Shown here piece after piece: positions 16,297 to 24,636 of a DNA stretch of 64,000 nucleotides. Origin of the DNA: Nocardioides nitrophenolicus (GTDB taxonomy: Bacteria > Actinomycetota > Actinomycetes > Propionibacteriales > Nocardioidaceae); NCBI RefSeq assembly GCF_016907515.1, contig NZ_JAFBBY010000001.1, positions 3,224,001 to 3,288,000 of the forward strand, given 5' to 3'. Position 1 is the first letter of the stretch, and every line of letters starts with the position of its first letter. The notes beneath the pieces were generated by a model. It was given only the letters and a program-made list of their open reading frames with translations, searched no databases and was not told the origin of the DNA. The translations under genes and the position numbers were made by a program.

Positions 16297-17001
16297 TCTG
16301 TCGTCGGGATCGCCGGGCTCCGCGTCGTCCGCGGCCGCACGACGGTGCTCGACGGCCTCGACCTCGAGATCGGCCCGGGCGTGACGGGGCTGCTCGGCCC
16401 GTCGGGTTGCGGGAAGTCCACGCTGCTGCGCTCGGTCGTGGGGGTGCAGCGGGTCGCCGCCGGCCGGGTGACGGTCCTCGGCGAGCCCGCGGGGAGCGCG
16501 CCGCTGCGCGACCGGGTCGGCTACCAGACGCAGTCCTCGAGCGTGTACGACGACCTCACGGTCCGGGAGAACCTCCGCTTCTTCGCCCGGGTGCTCGGCC
16601 TGCCTCCCGGCGCGGTCGAGGAGGCGCTGGCGGCGGTGGACCTGACCGGGCACCGTGACGCCGTGGTCGGCCGGCTCAGCGGCGGCCAGCGCTCGCGGGT
16701 CGGCCTCGCCGTGGCGCTGCTGGGCAGCCCCGCGCTGCTCGTGCTCGACGAGCCCACCGTGGGCCTGGACCCGGTGCTGCGCCGCGACCTGTGGGCGCTC
16801 TTCCACCGCATCGCGGCCTCCGGGACCGCCGTCCTGGTCTCCAGCCACGTGATGGACGAGGCCGAGCGGTGCGACGAGCTGCTCCTCATGCGGGAGGGCC
16901 GGATCATCGCGCAGGGCGCGCCCGCCGCGCTCGAGGCGCGGCTCGGCGTACCCGACATCGAGAGCGCCTTCCTGGCGCTGGTCGAGGACGGCGCGGCATG
17001 A
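16288..17001 (+). CDS. ABC exporter ATP-binding protein
   Basis: 237 residues: Walker A GPSGCGKS (37-44), Q-loop in VGYQTQSSSVYDDLTV, signature LSGGQ (130-134), Walker B LLVLDEP (150-156), H-loop SSHVMDEAE. The DrrA/CcmA-like type pairs with ABC-2 permeases to export drugs, lipids or antibiotics. Two ATGs are in tandem (16288 and 16291); either may be used. The end overlaps the permease start (ATGA). Regulation by the upstream TetR is inferred from the operator over the start. Confidence 0.92.
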   Translation: MMNSVVGIAGLRVVRGRTTVLDGLDLEIGPGVTGLLGPSGCGKSTLLRSVVGVQRVAAGRVTVLGEPAGSAPLRDRVGYQTQSSSVYDDLTVRENLRFFARVLGLPPGAVEEALAAVDLTGHRDAVVGRLSGGQRSRVGLAVALLGSPALLVLDEPTVGLDPVLRRDLWALFHRIAASGTAVLVSSHVMDEAERCDELLLMREGRIIAQGAPAALEARLGVPDIESAFLALVEDGAA

Positions 17002-17732
17002 CGCCCCGGGTCACGCTGGCGATCGCCGTCCGGGTGCTGACCCAGCTGCGCCGCGACCACCGCACGCTCGCGATGCTGCTCGTGCTGCCGTGCCTGCTGC
17101 AGGCGCTGCTGTGGTGGATCTTCCAGGACCAGCCGCTCGTCTTCGACCGGATCGGCCCGGCGCTGCTGGCGATCTTCCCGTTCTTCGTGATGTTCCTGGT
17201 CACCAGCATCACCACCCTCCGGGAGCGCTCGGGCGGCACCCTGGAGCGGCTGTTCACGATGCCGATGGGTCGCCTCGACTTCCTGGTCGGCTACGCCCTG
17301 GCCTTCGGTGCGATCGCCGCCGTGCAGGCCGCGCTGGCCGCCGCCGTGGCGATCGGGCTGCTCGACCTCGACCTGCGCGGACCCGACGTGCTGCTCGTCC
17401 TGGTGGGCGTCGCCGACGCCGTGCTCGGCACCGCGCTCGGCCTGTTCGTCTCCGCCTTCGCCCGCACCGAGTTCCAGGCCGTGCAGTTCCTGCCCGCGGT
17501 GGTGGTGCCGCAGATCCTGCTCTGCGGACTGCTGGTGCCGCGAGACCGGCTGCCGCGGGTGCTCGAGGTGGTCGCCGACGTGCTGCCGCTTACCTGGGCG
17601 GTGGACGCGATGGAGCATCTCGCCACCACCACCCGCACCGGTGCGGTGTGGCGCGACGTCGGCGTCGTGGTGGCGTTCGCGCTCGCCGCCCTGGCGCTCG
17701 GCGCGGTGACCCTCCGGCGGCGTACCGACTGA
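16998..17732 (+). CDS. ABC-2 type transporter permease
   Basis: 244 residues with six hydrophobic segments. The family landmark FVMFLVTSITTLRERSGGTLERLFTMPM (the loop after the second helix) is clear, as is the late LPLTWAVDAMEHL stretch typical of ABC-2 membrane proteins. It forms the membrane channel for the ATPase encoded just upstream. The exported compound is unknown. The only adjacent regulator is the TetR protein, a common arrangement for self-resistance or multidrug exporters. Confidence 0.9.
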   Translation: MTPRVTLAIAVRVLTQLRRDHRTLAMLLVLPCLLQALLWWIFQDQPLVFDRIGPALLAIFPFFVMFLVTSITTLRERSGGTLERLFTMPMGRLDFLVGYALAFGAIAAVQAALAAAVAIGLLDLDLRGPDVLLVLVGVADAVLGTALGLFVSAFARTEFQAVQFLPAVVVPQILLCGLLVPRDRLPRVLEVVADVLPLTWAVDAMEHLATTTRTGAVWRDVGVVVAFALAALALGAVTLRRRTD

Positions 17733-17753
17733 TCGAGGTCACCGGAAGGCCCG

Positions 17754-17759
17754 TACTTT
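17754..17759 (+). promoter_or_regulatory. Leaderless-type -10 element TACTTT
   Basis: TACTTT is followed by 6 nt and the ATG at 17766 of the ProDH-like gene; no Shine-Dalgarno sequence is present. Confidence 0.55.
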
Positions 17760-17765
17760 TGGGGC

Positions 17766-18587
17766 ATGCGACCGCTCCGGGACACCCTGACGCTGCTGTC
17801 GCGCACCAGCCCCGGACGTCGCCTGCTGCGTCAGGTGGTGGCCGGCGAGCGGGTCGAGGACGTGGTGCGGGTCGTCGGTGAGCTCCGGGCCGCGGGCTTC
17901 GTTGCCGGTGTCGAGCGACTCGGCGAGCCGACCGGCTCCGTGGTCGCGGAGCACCTCACGTTGATCGACCGGCTCTCCGACGCCGGCCTCGCGGCGGGCA
18001 CCGACATCACGATCGGCGCGTGCTCCCTCGACGAGGCCCGCAGGATCTGCCGGGCCGCCCTCGGCGCGGGCGCGACCGTGACGACAGGGGCGGACATCGC
18101 CGACGTCGACGTGCGGCTGGCCCTGGTCGCGGCCGTGCGCGCGGAGCTCCCCGGAATGGGAGTGGAGCTGAACGCGGCCCTCCCGCGCACCGAGGCCGAC
18201 TGCCGCGCGCTGGCCGGACCGGGCATGCGGGTTCGTCTCGTACGCGGCGCGGGCAAGGACGCGGCGGAGACCGACAAGGCCTATGTGCGCTGTCTCAAGG
18301 TGCTGCTCGGCGGTGCCGGGCATCCGGTCGTCGCGACCCACGACCCGCGGCTGATCGAGATCGCGATCGCCCTGGCGAGCAGGTACGGCCGGGCGCCGTC
18401 GACGTACGAGATCCAGCTGCCGTACGGCGTCCGCCGCACCGAGCAGCGCCGGCTGGCGGCGAGCGGGGAGCAGGTCCGGGTCCGGCTGGCCTACGGCCCC
18501 GAGTGGCACCGGTACCTGATGGGGCGGGTGGCGGAGCGTCCCGCCGACCTGAGACTCTTCGTCACGTCGTTGGTCTCCGGAAGGTGA
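17766..18587 (+). CDS. Proline dehydrogenase-family protein with substituted active-site residues
   Basis: 273 residues of the ProDH (PRODH/PutA) FAD-barrel fold: LRLVRGAGKD-type motif (seen as RLVRGAGKDAAETD), VATHDPRLIE, YEIQLPYGVR and VRLAYGPEWHRYLMGRVAERP occur in family order. Active ProDHs have RLVKGAY, and a YxxRR pair whose arginines hold the proline carboxylate. Here the tyrosine of the first motif is Gly and the first arginine of the second is Gly (YLMGR). It is also somewhat short (active forms are about 300). Proline oxidation is thus uncertain. It is coupled to proC by a GTGA overlap, placing a putative proline oxidase in one unit with the proline-forming reductase; a regulatory or altered-substrate role is possible. 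Confidence 0.78.
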   Translation: MRPLRDTLTLLSRTSPGRRLLRQVVAGERVEDVVRVVGELRAAGFVAGVERLGEPTGSVVAEHLTLIDRLSDAGLAAGTDITIGACSLDEARRICRAALGAGATVTTGADIADVDVRLALVAAVRAELPGMGVELNAALPRTEADCRALAGPGMRVRLVRGAGKDAAETDKAYVRCLKVLLGGAGHPVVATHDPRLIEIAIALASRYGRAPSTYEIQLPYGVRRTEQRRLAASGEQVRVRLAYGPEWHRYLMGRVAERPADLRLFVTSLVSGR

Positions 18588-19402
18588 GTGAGCAGGGCGT
18601 GGGCGAGAAGCGGACCGCCGTCATCGGCGCGGGAGTGATGGGGGAGACCCTGCTGTCGGGCCTGATCCGGGCCGGCCGGAGCGCCGACGCGCTCGTGGTC
18701 GTCGAGAAGCGGGCCGAGCGGGCCGCCGAGCTCGCCGAGAAGTACGGCGTCCGGGTCGTCGACGACGTCACCGCCGCCGGCGCCGCCGACACCGTGCTGC
18801 TGGTCGTCAAGCCGCAGGACATGGCCGACGTGCTCGCCGAGCTGGCTCCGGCGCTGCGTCCGGGCCAGCTCCTGGTCTCCCTCGCCGCCGGCATCACCAC
18901 CGGCTTCGTCGAGGCCCGGGTGCCCGACGGCGTCGCCGTGGTCCGGGTGATGCCCAACACCCCCGCCCTCGTCGACCAGGGCATGGCCGCCATCTCGCCC
19001 GGCACCCACTGCGACGACAGCCACCTCGCCGAGGCCGAGGAGCTGATGGCCTCGGTCGGCCGGGTGGTCCAGGTCCCGGAGAAGCAGCAGGACGCGGTCA
19101 CGGCGATCAGCGGCTCCGGGCCGGCGTACGTCTTCTTCGTGGTCGAGTCGATGATCGAGGCCGGCGTCCACCTCGGGCTCCCCCGCACCATCGCCCAGGA
19201 GCTGGTCGTGCAGACCCTGGTGGGCTCGGCGACCATGCTCCGCGAGACCGGCGAGCACCCCGCGGTGCTGCGCGAGCAGGTCACCTCGCCCGCCGGTACG
19301 ACGGCCGCGGCGCTGCGCGAGCTCGAGGTGCACCGGGTGCGCGCGGCCTTCCTCGCGGCCCTGGAGGCCGCGCGGGACCGCTCGCGCGAGCTGGGCAGCT
19401 GA
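18584..19402 (+). CDS. proC: Pyrroline-5-carboxylate reductase
   Basis: ProC reduces pyrroline-5-carboxylate to proline with NAD(P)H, the last step of proline synthesis. 272 residues: N-terminal Rossmann motif AVIGAGVMGETLL, VVKPQDM, VRVMPNTPALV, and the signature ITAISGSGPAYVFFVVESM with VTSPAGTTAAALRELE near the end. The GTG at 18584 overlaps the previous stop and has GGAAGG just upstream; a GTG five codons later is an alternative. In M. tuberculosis proC is followed at once by the Xis-like gene and bS22; here those lie almost 8 kb downstream. Confidence 0.95.
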   Translation: MSEQGVGEKRTAVIGAGVMGETLLSGLIRAGRSADALVVVEKRAERAAELAEKYGVRVVDDVTAAGAADTVLLVVKPQDMADVLAELAPALRPGQLLVSLAAGITTGFVEARVPDGVAVVRVMPNTPALVDQGMAAISPGTHCDDSHLAEAEELMASVGRVVQVPEKQQDAVTAISGSGPAYVFFVVESMIEAGVHLGLPRTIAQELVVQTLVGSATMLRETGEHPAVLREQVTSPAGTTAAALRELEVHRVRAAFLAALEAARDRSRELGS

Positions 19403-19420
19403 GCCTCGGCACGGTGCCGG

Positions 19421-19993
19421 TCACCACGCCGGGGGCGTGTTGACGTGAAGGGTGACCGAGTCTCCGGCTAGGGCCTCCCAGCGGTGAGGGCTCTCGCTGC
19501 TGTGCCAGATGCTGTCGCCCTCGGCGAGCTCGTGCACCTCGCCGGAGACGAAGTAGCGCACCCTGCCGGCGACCACGAAGACGATCTCCTCGCCCGCGTG
19601 GCCGAAGGCCTCGAACCGGCCGCTGCCTGCCTCGGTCCGGTACAGCGTCGCCTGGAGCGCGGCGCCGGCGCGGGGGATGAGGGTCTCGGCGCGCGCCTGG
19701 AGCCCGCCGTTGGCCTCGGCCTCCAGCGCCGGGCCCTCGCCGCTGCGCATCACGAGGGGCTTGGGGCCGGTCTCGCGCTGGAGGAGGTCGACGATCTCGA
19801 TGTTCCAGAAGCTGGCGATCTTGCGCAGGTTGTCGACCGTCACGCCCGTCTGGCCGCGTTCGAGGCGGCTGAGGAAGGACTCGGTGAGGCCCACGCCCCG
19901 CGCGAGCTCCGCGAGGGACTGCCCGTGCGACTGACGCAGTCCGCGGATGCGTCGTCCGAGCTCGATGGCGTCCTCGTCGTCATGGCCGGTCAC
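19421..19993 (-). CDS. XRE-family regulator with C-terminal cupin sensor
   Basis: 190 residues: an HTH_3 domain (IRGLRQSHGQSLAELARGVGLTESFLSRLERGQTGVTVDNL, about 12-65) and a cupin_2 domain (about 110-185, with EAFGHAGEEIVFVVAGRVRYFVSGEVHELAEGDSIWHSSESPHRWEAL). This is the SutR/PuuR-like class that represses amine or amino-acid use genes and senses a small molecule in the cupin. It faces the SDR operon, and three TGCAA/TTGCA repeats lie between them. The GTG at 19993 was chosen because it gives a compact N-terminus; upstream in-frame codons run through the operators. Confidence 0.88.
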   Translation of the reverse strand: MTGHDDEDAIELGRRIRGLRQSHGQSLAELARGVGLTESFLSRLERGQTGVTVDNLRKIASFWNIEIVDLLQRETGPKPLVMRSGEGPALEAEANGGLQARAETLIPRAGAALQATLYRTEAGSGRFEAFGHAGEEIVFVVAGRVRYFVSGEVHELAEGDSIWHSSESPHRWEALAGDSVTLHVNTPPAW

Positions 19994-20010
19994 CGTCCCA
20001 GTATCGCCTA

Positions 20011-20081
20011 CTTGAGCAAGGTGCAAACAGCTTGCATGGAGAGTCTTGACCTCTATGCAAGTTACTTGCACCATATGCAAC
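20011..20081. promoter_or_regulatory. Divergent operator region of the SDR/APC cassette
   Basis: Two palindromes with the same half site lie here: TGCAA-ACAGC-TTGCA (20022-20036) and the near-perfect TGCAAGTTACTTGCA (20056-20070), 34 bp apart centre to centre. A further TGCAA half site is at 20076-20080 and CTTGAGCAAG at 20011-20020. The second palindrome lies between TTGACC (20046-20051, a -35-like word) and the ATG at 20082, which has no ribosome site. Binding by the divergent XRE-cupin protein is inferred. Confidence 0.65.
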
Positions 20082-20846
20082 ATGAATCGATTCGAGGGCC
20101 AGGTCGCCCTAGTCACGGGAGGGGCGTCCGGCATCGGTCGGGCGACCGGCGACCGGCTCGCCGACGAGGGCGCACGGGTCTGGGTGCTCGACCGCGACGG
20201 CCAGCAGGCGCGCGCCGCCGCCGACGAGATCCACGCGGCCGGAGGATCGGCCGAGGCCGCCGAGCTCGACGTCACCGATGCCGATGCCTTCGACGGACTC
20301 GTCCGCGAGATCCTCGGCCGCGAGGGGCGCATCGACGTCCTGGTGAACAACGCGGGCGTGACGCTGGCCGGAGCGGTCTGGGAGACGACCTCCACGGACT
20401 GGGCCCAGGTGATCGGCGTCAACCTCACCGGGGTCTTCAACGGGATCAGGACGGTCATCCCGGCGATGATCGAGTCCGGCCGAGGCGCGATCGTCAGCAC
20501 GTCGTCGGACGCCGGACTCGTCGGCTGGCCCGGCCAGGCGGCCTACTGCGCGAGCAAGAGCGGCGTGCTCGGGCTGACTCGGGCCTCGGCCATGGACGCC
20601 GCCGCGCACGGTGTGCGGGTCAACGCCGTCTGCCCCGGGTTCACCCGCACTCCCTTGGTCGAACGATGGATCGCCGAGTGCCCGGACCCCGCCGAGGCGT
20701 TGCGGGAGATCGCGGCCGAGCAGCCGCTGGGCCGGGTGGCCGACCCCTCGGAGATCGCGGCCGCCATCGCCTTCCTCGCCTCCGACGAGGCGGGATTCAT
20801 CACCGGTGTCGCCTTCCCGGTCGACGGTGGGGTGACGGCGCGATGA
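20082..20846 (+). CDS. SDR-family oxidoreductase (first of pair)
   Basis: 254 residues, classical short-chain dehydrogenase: cofactor motif TGGASGIG, D-V-T at strand 4, NNAGV, catalytic Ser in VSTSSDAG and Tyr-Lys in YCASK, and C-terminal FITGVAFPVDGG. It probably oxidises or reduces an alcohol or ketone with NAD(P); the acidic residue LDRDG after strand 2 favours NAD(H). It opens the cassette and probably begins on a leaderless mRNA at the ATG at 20082. The end overlaps the second SDR start by ATGA. Confidence 0.9.
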   Translation: MNRFEGQVALVTGGASGIGRATGDRLADEGARVWVLDRDGQQARAAADEIHAAGGSAEAAELDVTDADAFDGLVREILGREGRIDVLVNNAGVTLAGAVWETTSTDWAQVIGVNLTGVFNGIRTVIPAMIESGRGAIVSTSSDAGLVGWPGQAAYCASKSGVLGLTRASAMDAAAHGVRVNAVCPGFTRTPLVERWIAECPDPAEALREIAAEQPLGRVADPSEIAAAIAFLASDEAGFITGVAFPVDGGVTAR

Positions 20847-21628
20847 CGACCGACGACCGCCCCCGGCGGACGGCACGCCTCGGCGACAAGGTCGCTCTCG
20901 TCACGGGAGCGGCGCAGGGCATCGGGGCGGCGGTCGCCGGCCTCTTCCTGGCCGAGGGCGCCAGGGTCGCCTGCGTCGATCTCAACGCCGACCGGCTTCG
21001 GGAGACCTGGCGGGAACCGCACGACGACCGGATGATCACCATCGCGGCCGACGTCTCCGTCGAGCGGGACGTCGTGCGCGCGGTGACGGCGACCGCCGAC
21101 GCCTTCGGCACGGTCGACATCCTGGTCAACGTCGCGGGTGTCGCCGGTCCTCAGTCGGCCGCGGGCGAGACGCTGGTCGAGGACTGGGACCAGACCCAGG
21201 CGGTCAACCTGCGCGGAACCTTCCTCACGGTCAAGCACTGTCTTCCCCACCTGGTCGAGCGACGCGGCTCCATCGTCAACATCGCCTCGGCGCTGGCGCT
21301 GGTCGGCTGGCCGCAGGAGACGGCCTACGGCCCCTCGAAGGCGGGGGTCGTCCAGTTCACCCGTGGCGTCGCGCTCGACTACGCGCCGTACGTGCGCTCC
21401 AACTGCGTCTGTCCCGGCGCCGTGCGCACGCCGATGATCACCGAGGTGCTCGAAGGTCATCCCGATCGCGAGCGGGCGCTCGCCGAGTACGGCTCCATCC
21501 ACCCGCTCACGGGTCGGCTCGCCGAGCCGATCGAGATCGCTCAGGCGGTCCTCTTCCTCGCGTCGGACGACGCCTCCTTCGTCACCGGTGTCGCGTTGCC
21601 GGTCGACGGCGGATTCACCGCTGCCTAG
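20843..21628 (+). CDS. SDR-family oxidoreductase (second of pair)
   Basis: 261 residues: TGAAQGIG cofactor loop, CVDLNAD (NAD-preferring Asp), NVAGVAG, catalytic SALALVGWPQETAYGPSK (Ser, Tyr, Lys) and FVTGVALPVDGGFTAA. It is a paralogue of the preceding gene with the same GW-P-Q between Ser and Tyr, so the two may act on successive or similar substrates. A 32-bp gap containing CGAAAGG leads to the permease gene. The substrate is unknown. Confidence 0.9.
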   Translation: MTTDDRPRRTARLGDKVALVTGAAQGIGAAVAGLFLAEGARVACVDLNADRLRETWREPHDDRMITIAADVSVERDVVRAVTATADAFGTVDILVNVAGVAGPQSAAGETLVEDWDQTQAVNLRGTFLTVKHCLPHLVERRGSIVNIASALALVGWPQETAYGPSKAGVVQFTRGVALDYAPYVRSNCVCPGAVRTPMITEVLEGHPDRERALAEYGSIHPLTGRLAEPIEIAQAVLFLASDDASFVTGVALPVDGGFTAA

Positions 21629-21660
21629 ATCTCCAGCAGCCTCCACGAAAGGCAATCCGC

Positions 21661-23082
21661 ATGTCTGCCAAGGATGAGTCCACCCACGGCTTGCCCAGCG
21701 GCGCGCTCGGCGTCGTCGGCATCGTCGTCATGTCAGCGGTCCTCATGGGACCGGCCATCTCCTTGTTCTTCAACAGTCCGGTCATGGCCGCCTCCGCCGG
21801 CGCGGCACTGCCGCTCGCGTTCCTGGCGTCGATGGTCGGGATCCTGTTCACGGCATACGCCGTGGCCCAGTACGCCGCCAAGGTCGCCTCGGCCGGCTCC
21901 TTCTACGGCTTCGTGCAGCGCGCGGCCGGCTCACGCGTCGGCTTCCTGGTCGGCTGGTCCACCTTCGGCGCCTACTTCGGCGCGACCATCGGTGGCGGCC
22001 TGATCACCGGCGCCTTCCTGTCCTCGATCATCGAGGCCGACTTCGGCGTGAGCGTCTCCTACTTCTGGTGCGCGTCGGTCGTCTTCGTGCTGACGGTCGC
22101 GCTCTCGATCCGCGGGATCAAGCTCTCCGAGCGCTTCAGCATCGTGATGCTGGCCGTCGAGCTCGTCGCGATCGCGGTCGTCATCGGCGCGATCTTCCTC
22201 CAGGGCGGGGCGGAGGGCTTCAGCGCCGCTCCGTTGGACCTCGGCGACAGCAGTCTCTCGGGCATCCGGCTCGCGATGGTGTTCGGCGTGCTGTCCTTCG
22301 TCGGGTTCGAGATCTCGGCGACCCTGGCTGAGGAGACCCGCAACCCGCTGCGCAGCGTGCCCATCGCCGTCCTGGGCTGCACCGTCGTCGTCGGCGTGAT
22401 CTACATCGTCGGCAGCTATGCCGTGGTCATCGGCTACGGCCCGTCGAACATCGACCAGCTGGCCACGGACGCATCGTCGTTCGACACGCTCGCTCGTCAG
22501 TACGCCGGTCCGATCCGCCCACTGGTCGACCTGATTCTCATCAACTCGCTCATCGGCGCGGAGATCGCGGTGGTCAACAGCTTCGCCCGGGTGGCCTTCG
22601 CGCTCGGCCGCGAGGGCGTGATCCCCGCGGTGTTCGGTCGGATGAGCCGGCGCCACCGGACGCCGCAGGTCGCCCTCGTCACCGGCGGCGCGGCCGGCGT
22701 GATCTCGGCCCTGCTGCTGTCGCTGGGCCACGTCGACGGGCTCACCGCCTACACCTACGTGTCGACGCCCGCCAGCCTGCTGCTGATCCTGGTCTTCATC
22801 GCGTCGAACCTCTGTCTCGCGCGCTTCTACCGACGGCAGCACCACGACGAGTTCCGCGTGCTGAAGCACGTCGTCGTGCCGGTCGCCGGCTCCCTGGTGC
22901 TGGTGATCCCGTTGGCAGCGCAGTTCTATCCCGCGCCGCCGGCGCCGCTGAACCAGCTGCCGCTCTACGCTGCTGCGTGGATCGCCATCGGCGTCGTCGT
23001 CCTGCTCGTCAACCGTCGTCGCATCGGCGCGCTCGACGCCCCGTTCGGCGCGGACGAGGAGCCTGAGGAGGCAACCCGATGA
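21661..23082 (+). CDS. APC-superfamily amino acid/amine permease
   Basis: 473 residues with about twelve membrane helices. N-terminal helix 1 has the unwound substrate loop region (VVMSAVLMGPAISLFFNSPV), helix 2 starts AASAGAALPLAFLASMVG, and a typical APC AQYAAKVASAGSFYGFVQRAAG follows. The C-terminal ~30 residues are acidic and cytoplasmic. APC carriers import amino acids or amines, which fits a cassette regulated by a PuuR-like protein. CGAAAGG lies about 7 nt before the ATG. The end overlaps the hydrolase start (ATGA). Confidence 0.88.
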   Translation: MSAKDESTHGLPSGALGVVGIVVMSAVLMGPAISLFFNSPVMAASAGAALPLAFLASMVGILFTAYAVAQYAAKVASAGSFYGFVQRAAGSRVGFLVGWSTFGAYFGATIGGGLITGAFLSSIIEADFGVSVSYFWCASVVFVLTVALSIRGIKLSERFSIVMLAVELVAIAVVIGAIFLQGGAEGFSAAPLDLGDSSLSGIRLAMVFGVLSFVGFEISATLAEETRNPLRSVPIAVLGCTVVVGVIYIVGSYAVVIGYGPSNIDQLATDASSFDTLARQYAGPIRPLVDLILINSLIGAEIAVVNSFARVAFALGREGVIPAVFGRMSRRHRTPQVALVTGGAAGVISALLLSLGHVDGLTAYTYVSTPASLLLILVFIASNLCLARFYRRQHHDEFRVLKHVVVPVAGSLVLVIPLAAQFYPAPPAPLNQLPLYAAAWIAIGVVVLLVNRRRIGALDAPFGADEEPEEATR

Positions 23083-23915
23083 CCACGAAGCACCACCGGC
23101 TGCCGGACGGGACGCGCCTCGCCTACACCGAGGCCGGCGCGGGCCGCGCGGTCGTCCTGCTCCACGGCGTGCTCGGCTCGCGACGCTTCTACGAGCGGAA
23201 CATCGACGCGCTCGCGCAGCGGTTCCACGTGTTCGCCCTCGACTTCCGCGGCCACGGCGACTCCAGCGACAGCCAGGGCGGCAACACGGTCGCGCAGTAC
23301 GCGCGCGATCTCGAGCACTTCCTGAGCAGCCACGGCCTGGAGGACGCCGTGGCCGTCGGCTGGTCGATGGGCAACTTCGTGATCTGGGAGTACCTGACCC
23401 AGGCCGCGGGCTCGAGCCGCATCGCCGCCCAGATCTGTGTGTCCCAGGGGCCGATGGACCTGAAGGCCGACGGCTGGGAGCACGGCTTCACCGACCGCCA
23501 CGGCCTGCGCGACATGATCAGGTCGGCACAGGACGACTACCGCGCGGTGTGTGCCGAGGTGGCGACGATCTTCACCAAGGAGCTGCCGTCGGAGGCGGAC
23601 CAGGCGTGGATGGTCGAGGAGGAGCTCAAGCTGCTCCCGAACACCGCGGCCTGCATCCTGGCGGACCAGACGCAGCGGGACTACCGAGCGGTCCTCGCCG
23701 ACCTCACGCTGCCGATCCTGGCGGTGTGGGGGAGCGACGAGAAATGCCTCCCGGTCGCGGCCGGCGTCTGGCTGGCCGAGACCGCGAAGAACGCCGAGCT
23801 GGTCGTCTTCGAGGACAGCGGGCACATGCCGATGTGGGAGGAGGCCGACCGCTTCAACCGGCTCGCGTCGGACTGGATCGCCGCGCTCGACCGACAGGTC
23901 CCGGACAGGTCTTAG
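23079..23915 (+). CDS. Alpha/beta-hydrolase fold protein
   Basis: 278 residues: oxyanion loop LLHGVLGSRRFYE, DFRGHGDSS, nucleophile elbow GWSMGN (Ser96), a helical cap (about 120-200), an acid region LAVWGSDEKC and catalytic His in SGHMPMWE near residue 249. It may hydrolyse an ester, lactone or amide derived from the substrate brought in by the neighbouring permease. It is the last gene of the cassette, with a 4-bp overlap to the permease and a 4-bp overlap to the convergent HAD gene. Confidence 0.88.
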   Translation: MTTKHHRLPDGTRLAYTEAGAGRAVVLLHGVLGSRRFYERNIDALAQRFHVFALDFRGHGDSSDSQGGNTVAQYARDLEHFLSSHGLEDAVAVGWSMGNFVIWEYLTQAAGSSRIAAQICVSQGPMDLKADGWEHGFTDRHGLRDMIRSAQDDYRAVCAEVATIFTKELPSEADQAWMVEEELKLLPNTAACILADQTQRDYRAVLADLTLPILAVWGSDEKCLPVAAGVWLAETAKNAELVVFEDSGHMPMWEEADRFNRLASDWIAALDRQVPDRS

Positions 23916-24604
23916 GCCACCTCGGCGAGGCCGCGAACGGCCGTCACGCGGACGCCGGCCCGGCGCGCGTCGTAGCGTCCGTGGCGGTCGAGCAGCCGCG
24001 CCTGCAGGCCCGCCCGCTGCGCGCCGACCACGTCATGACGCAGCGAGTCACCGACCATCAGCGTCGCCCCGGGGTCGGCGCCGAGGGCGGCGCAGGCGGT
24101 GAGATAGGAGCGCGGGTCGGGCTTGGCGGCGGGCAGCGCGGACGAGGCGAAGACGGGCACGTCGGGGCGGAGCAGGCCGGTGCGGCGCAGCTTCTCGGTC
24201 TGGACGGGAAGCTGGCCGTTGGTGAGGACGCCGACCGCCAGCCCAGCCGCGCGGGCCCGGGCGATGGCCGCCGCGGCGTCGTCGAAGGCCCGCCAGGCGG
24301 CGCGGTAGCAGCCGAGGAAGCCGGCGTAGACGTCGTCGGCGAGCGCGTCGTCGGCGAGGTCCCAGCCCGGCAGGAAGTCGCGGATCCGGGCCCGGCGGTG
24401 CTCGACGTAGCTGACCTCGCCGCGCTGGGCGCGCTCGTAGTGGCGGGCCTCGAGCACGAACCAGCGCTCGACATGGGCCTCCAGCTCGGCCGGCGTCTGG
24501 GCCAGGCCGAGGCCGGCGAGCCACGCCCGCAGGCCGCGCTCGGAGGCGCCGCGGTGGTCGACGAGGGTGTCGTCCAGGTCGAGGAGCAGGGCCTGGAGCG
24601 TCAT
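23912..24604 (-). CDS. HAD-superfamily hydrolase
   Basis: 230 residues: motif I LLLDLDDTLVD (nucleophile D9, acid/base D11), motif II in GVLTNGQ, motif III Lys in AAKPDPRSY, motif IV MVGDSLRHDV. The helical cap lies between motifs I and II (C1 type), as in YjjG or haloacid-dehalogenase-like phosphatases. It probably dephosphorylates a small metabolite. CAGACT lies 7 nt before the ATG (24612-24617 on the minus strand), a possible leaderless promoter. It is unrelated in sequence to the second HAD protein at 32.4 kb. Confidence 0.88.
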   Translation of the reverse strand: MTLQALLLDLDDTLVDHRGASERGLRAWLAGLGLAQTPAELEAHVERWFVLEARHYERAQRGEVSYVEHRRARIRDFLPGWDLADDALADDVYAGFLGCYRAAWRAFDDAAAAIARARAAGLAVGVLTNGQLPVQTEKLRRTGLLRPDVPVFASSALPAAKPDPRSYLTACAALGADPGATLMVGDSLRHDVVGAQRAGLQARLLDRHGRYDARRAGVRVTAVRGLAEVA

Positions 24605-24636
24605 GCGGTGCAGTCTGCCAGCGGCCGCCGACAGGG

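Noticed and set aside
17766..18587. Truncated proline dehydrogenase pseudogene
   Set aside because: The frame is intact, motifs occur in order and the gene is coupled to proC, so divergence of function is more likely than decay.
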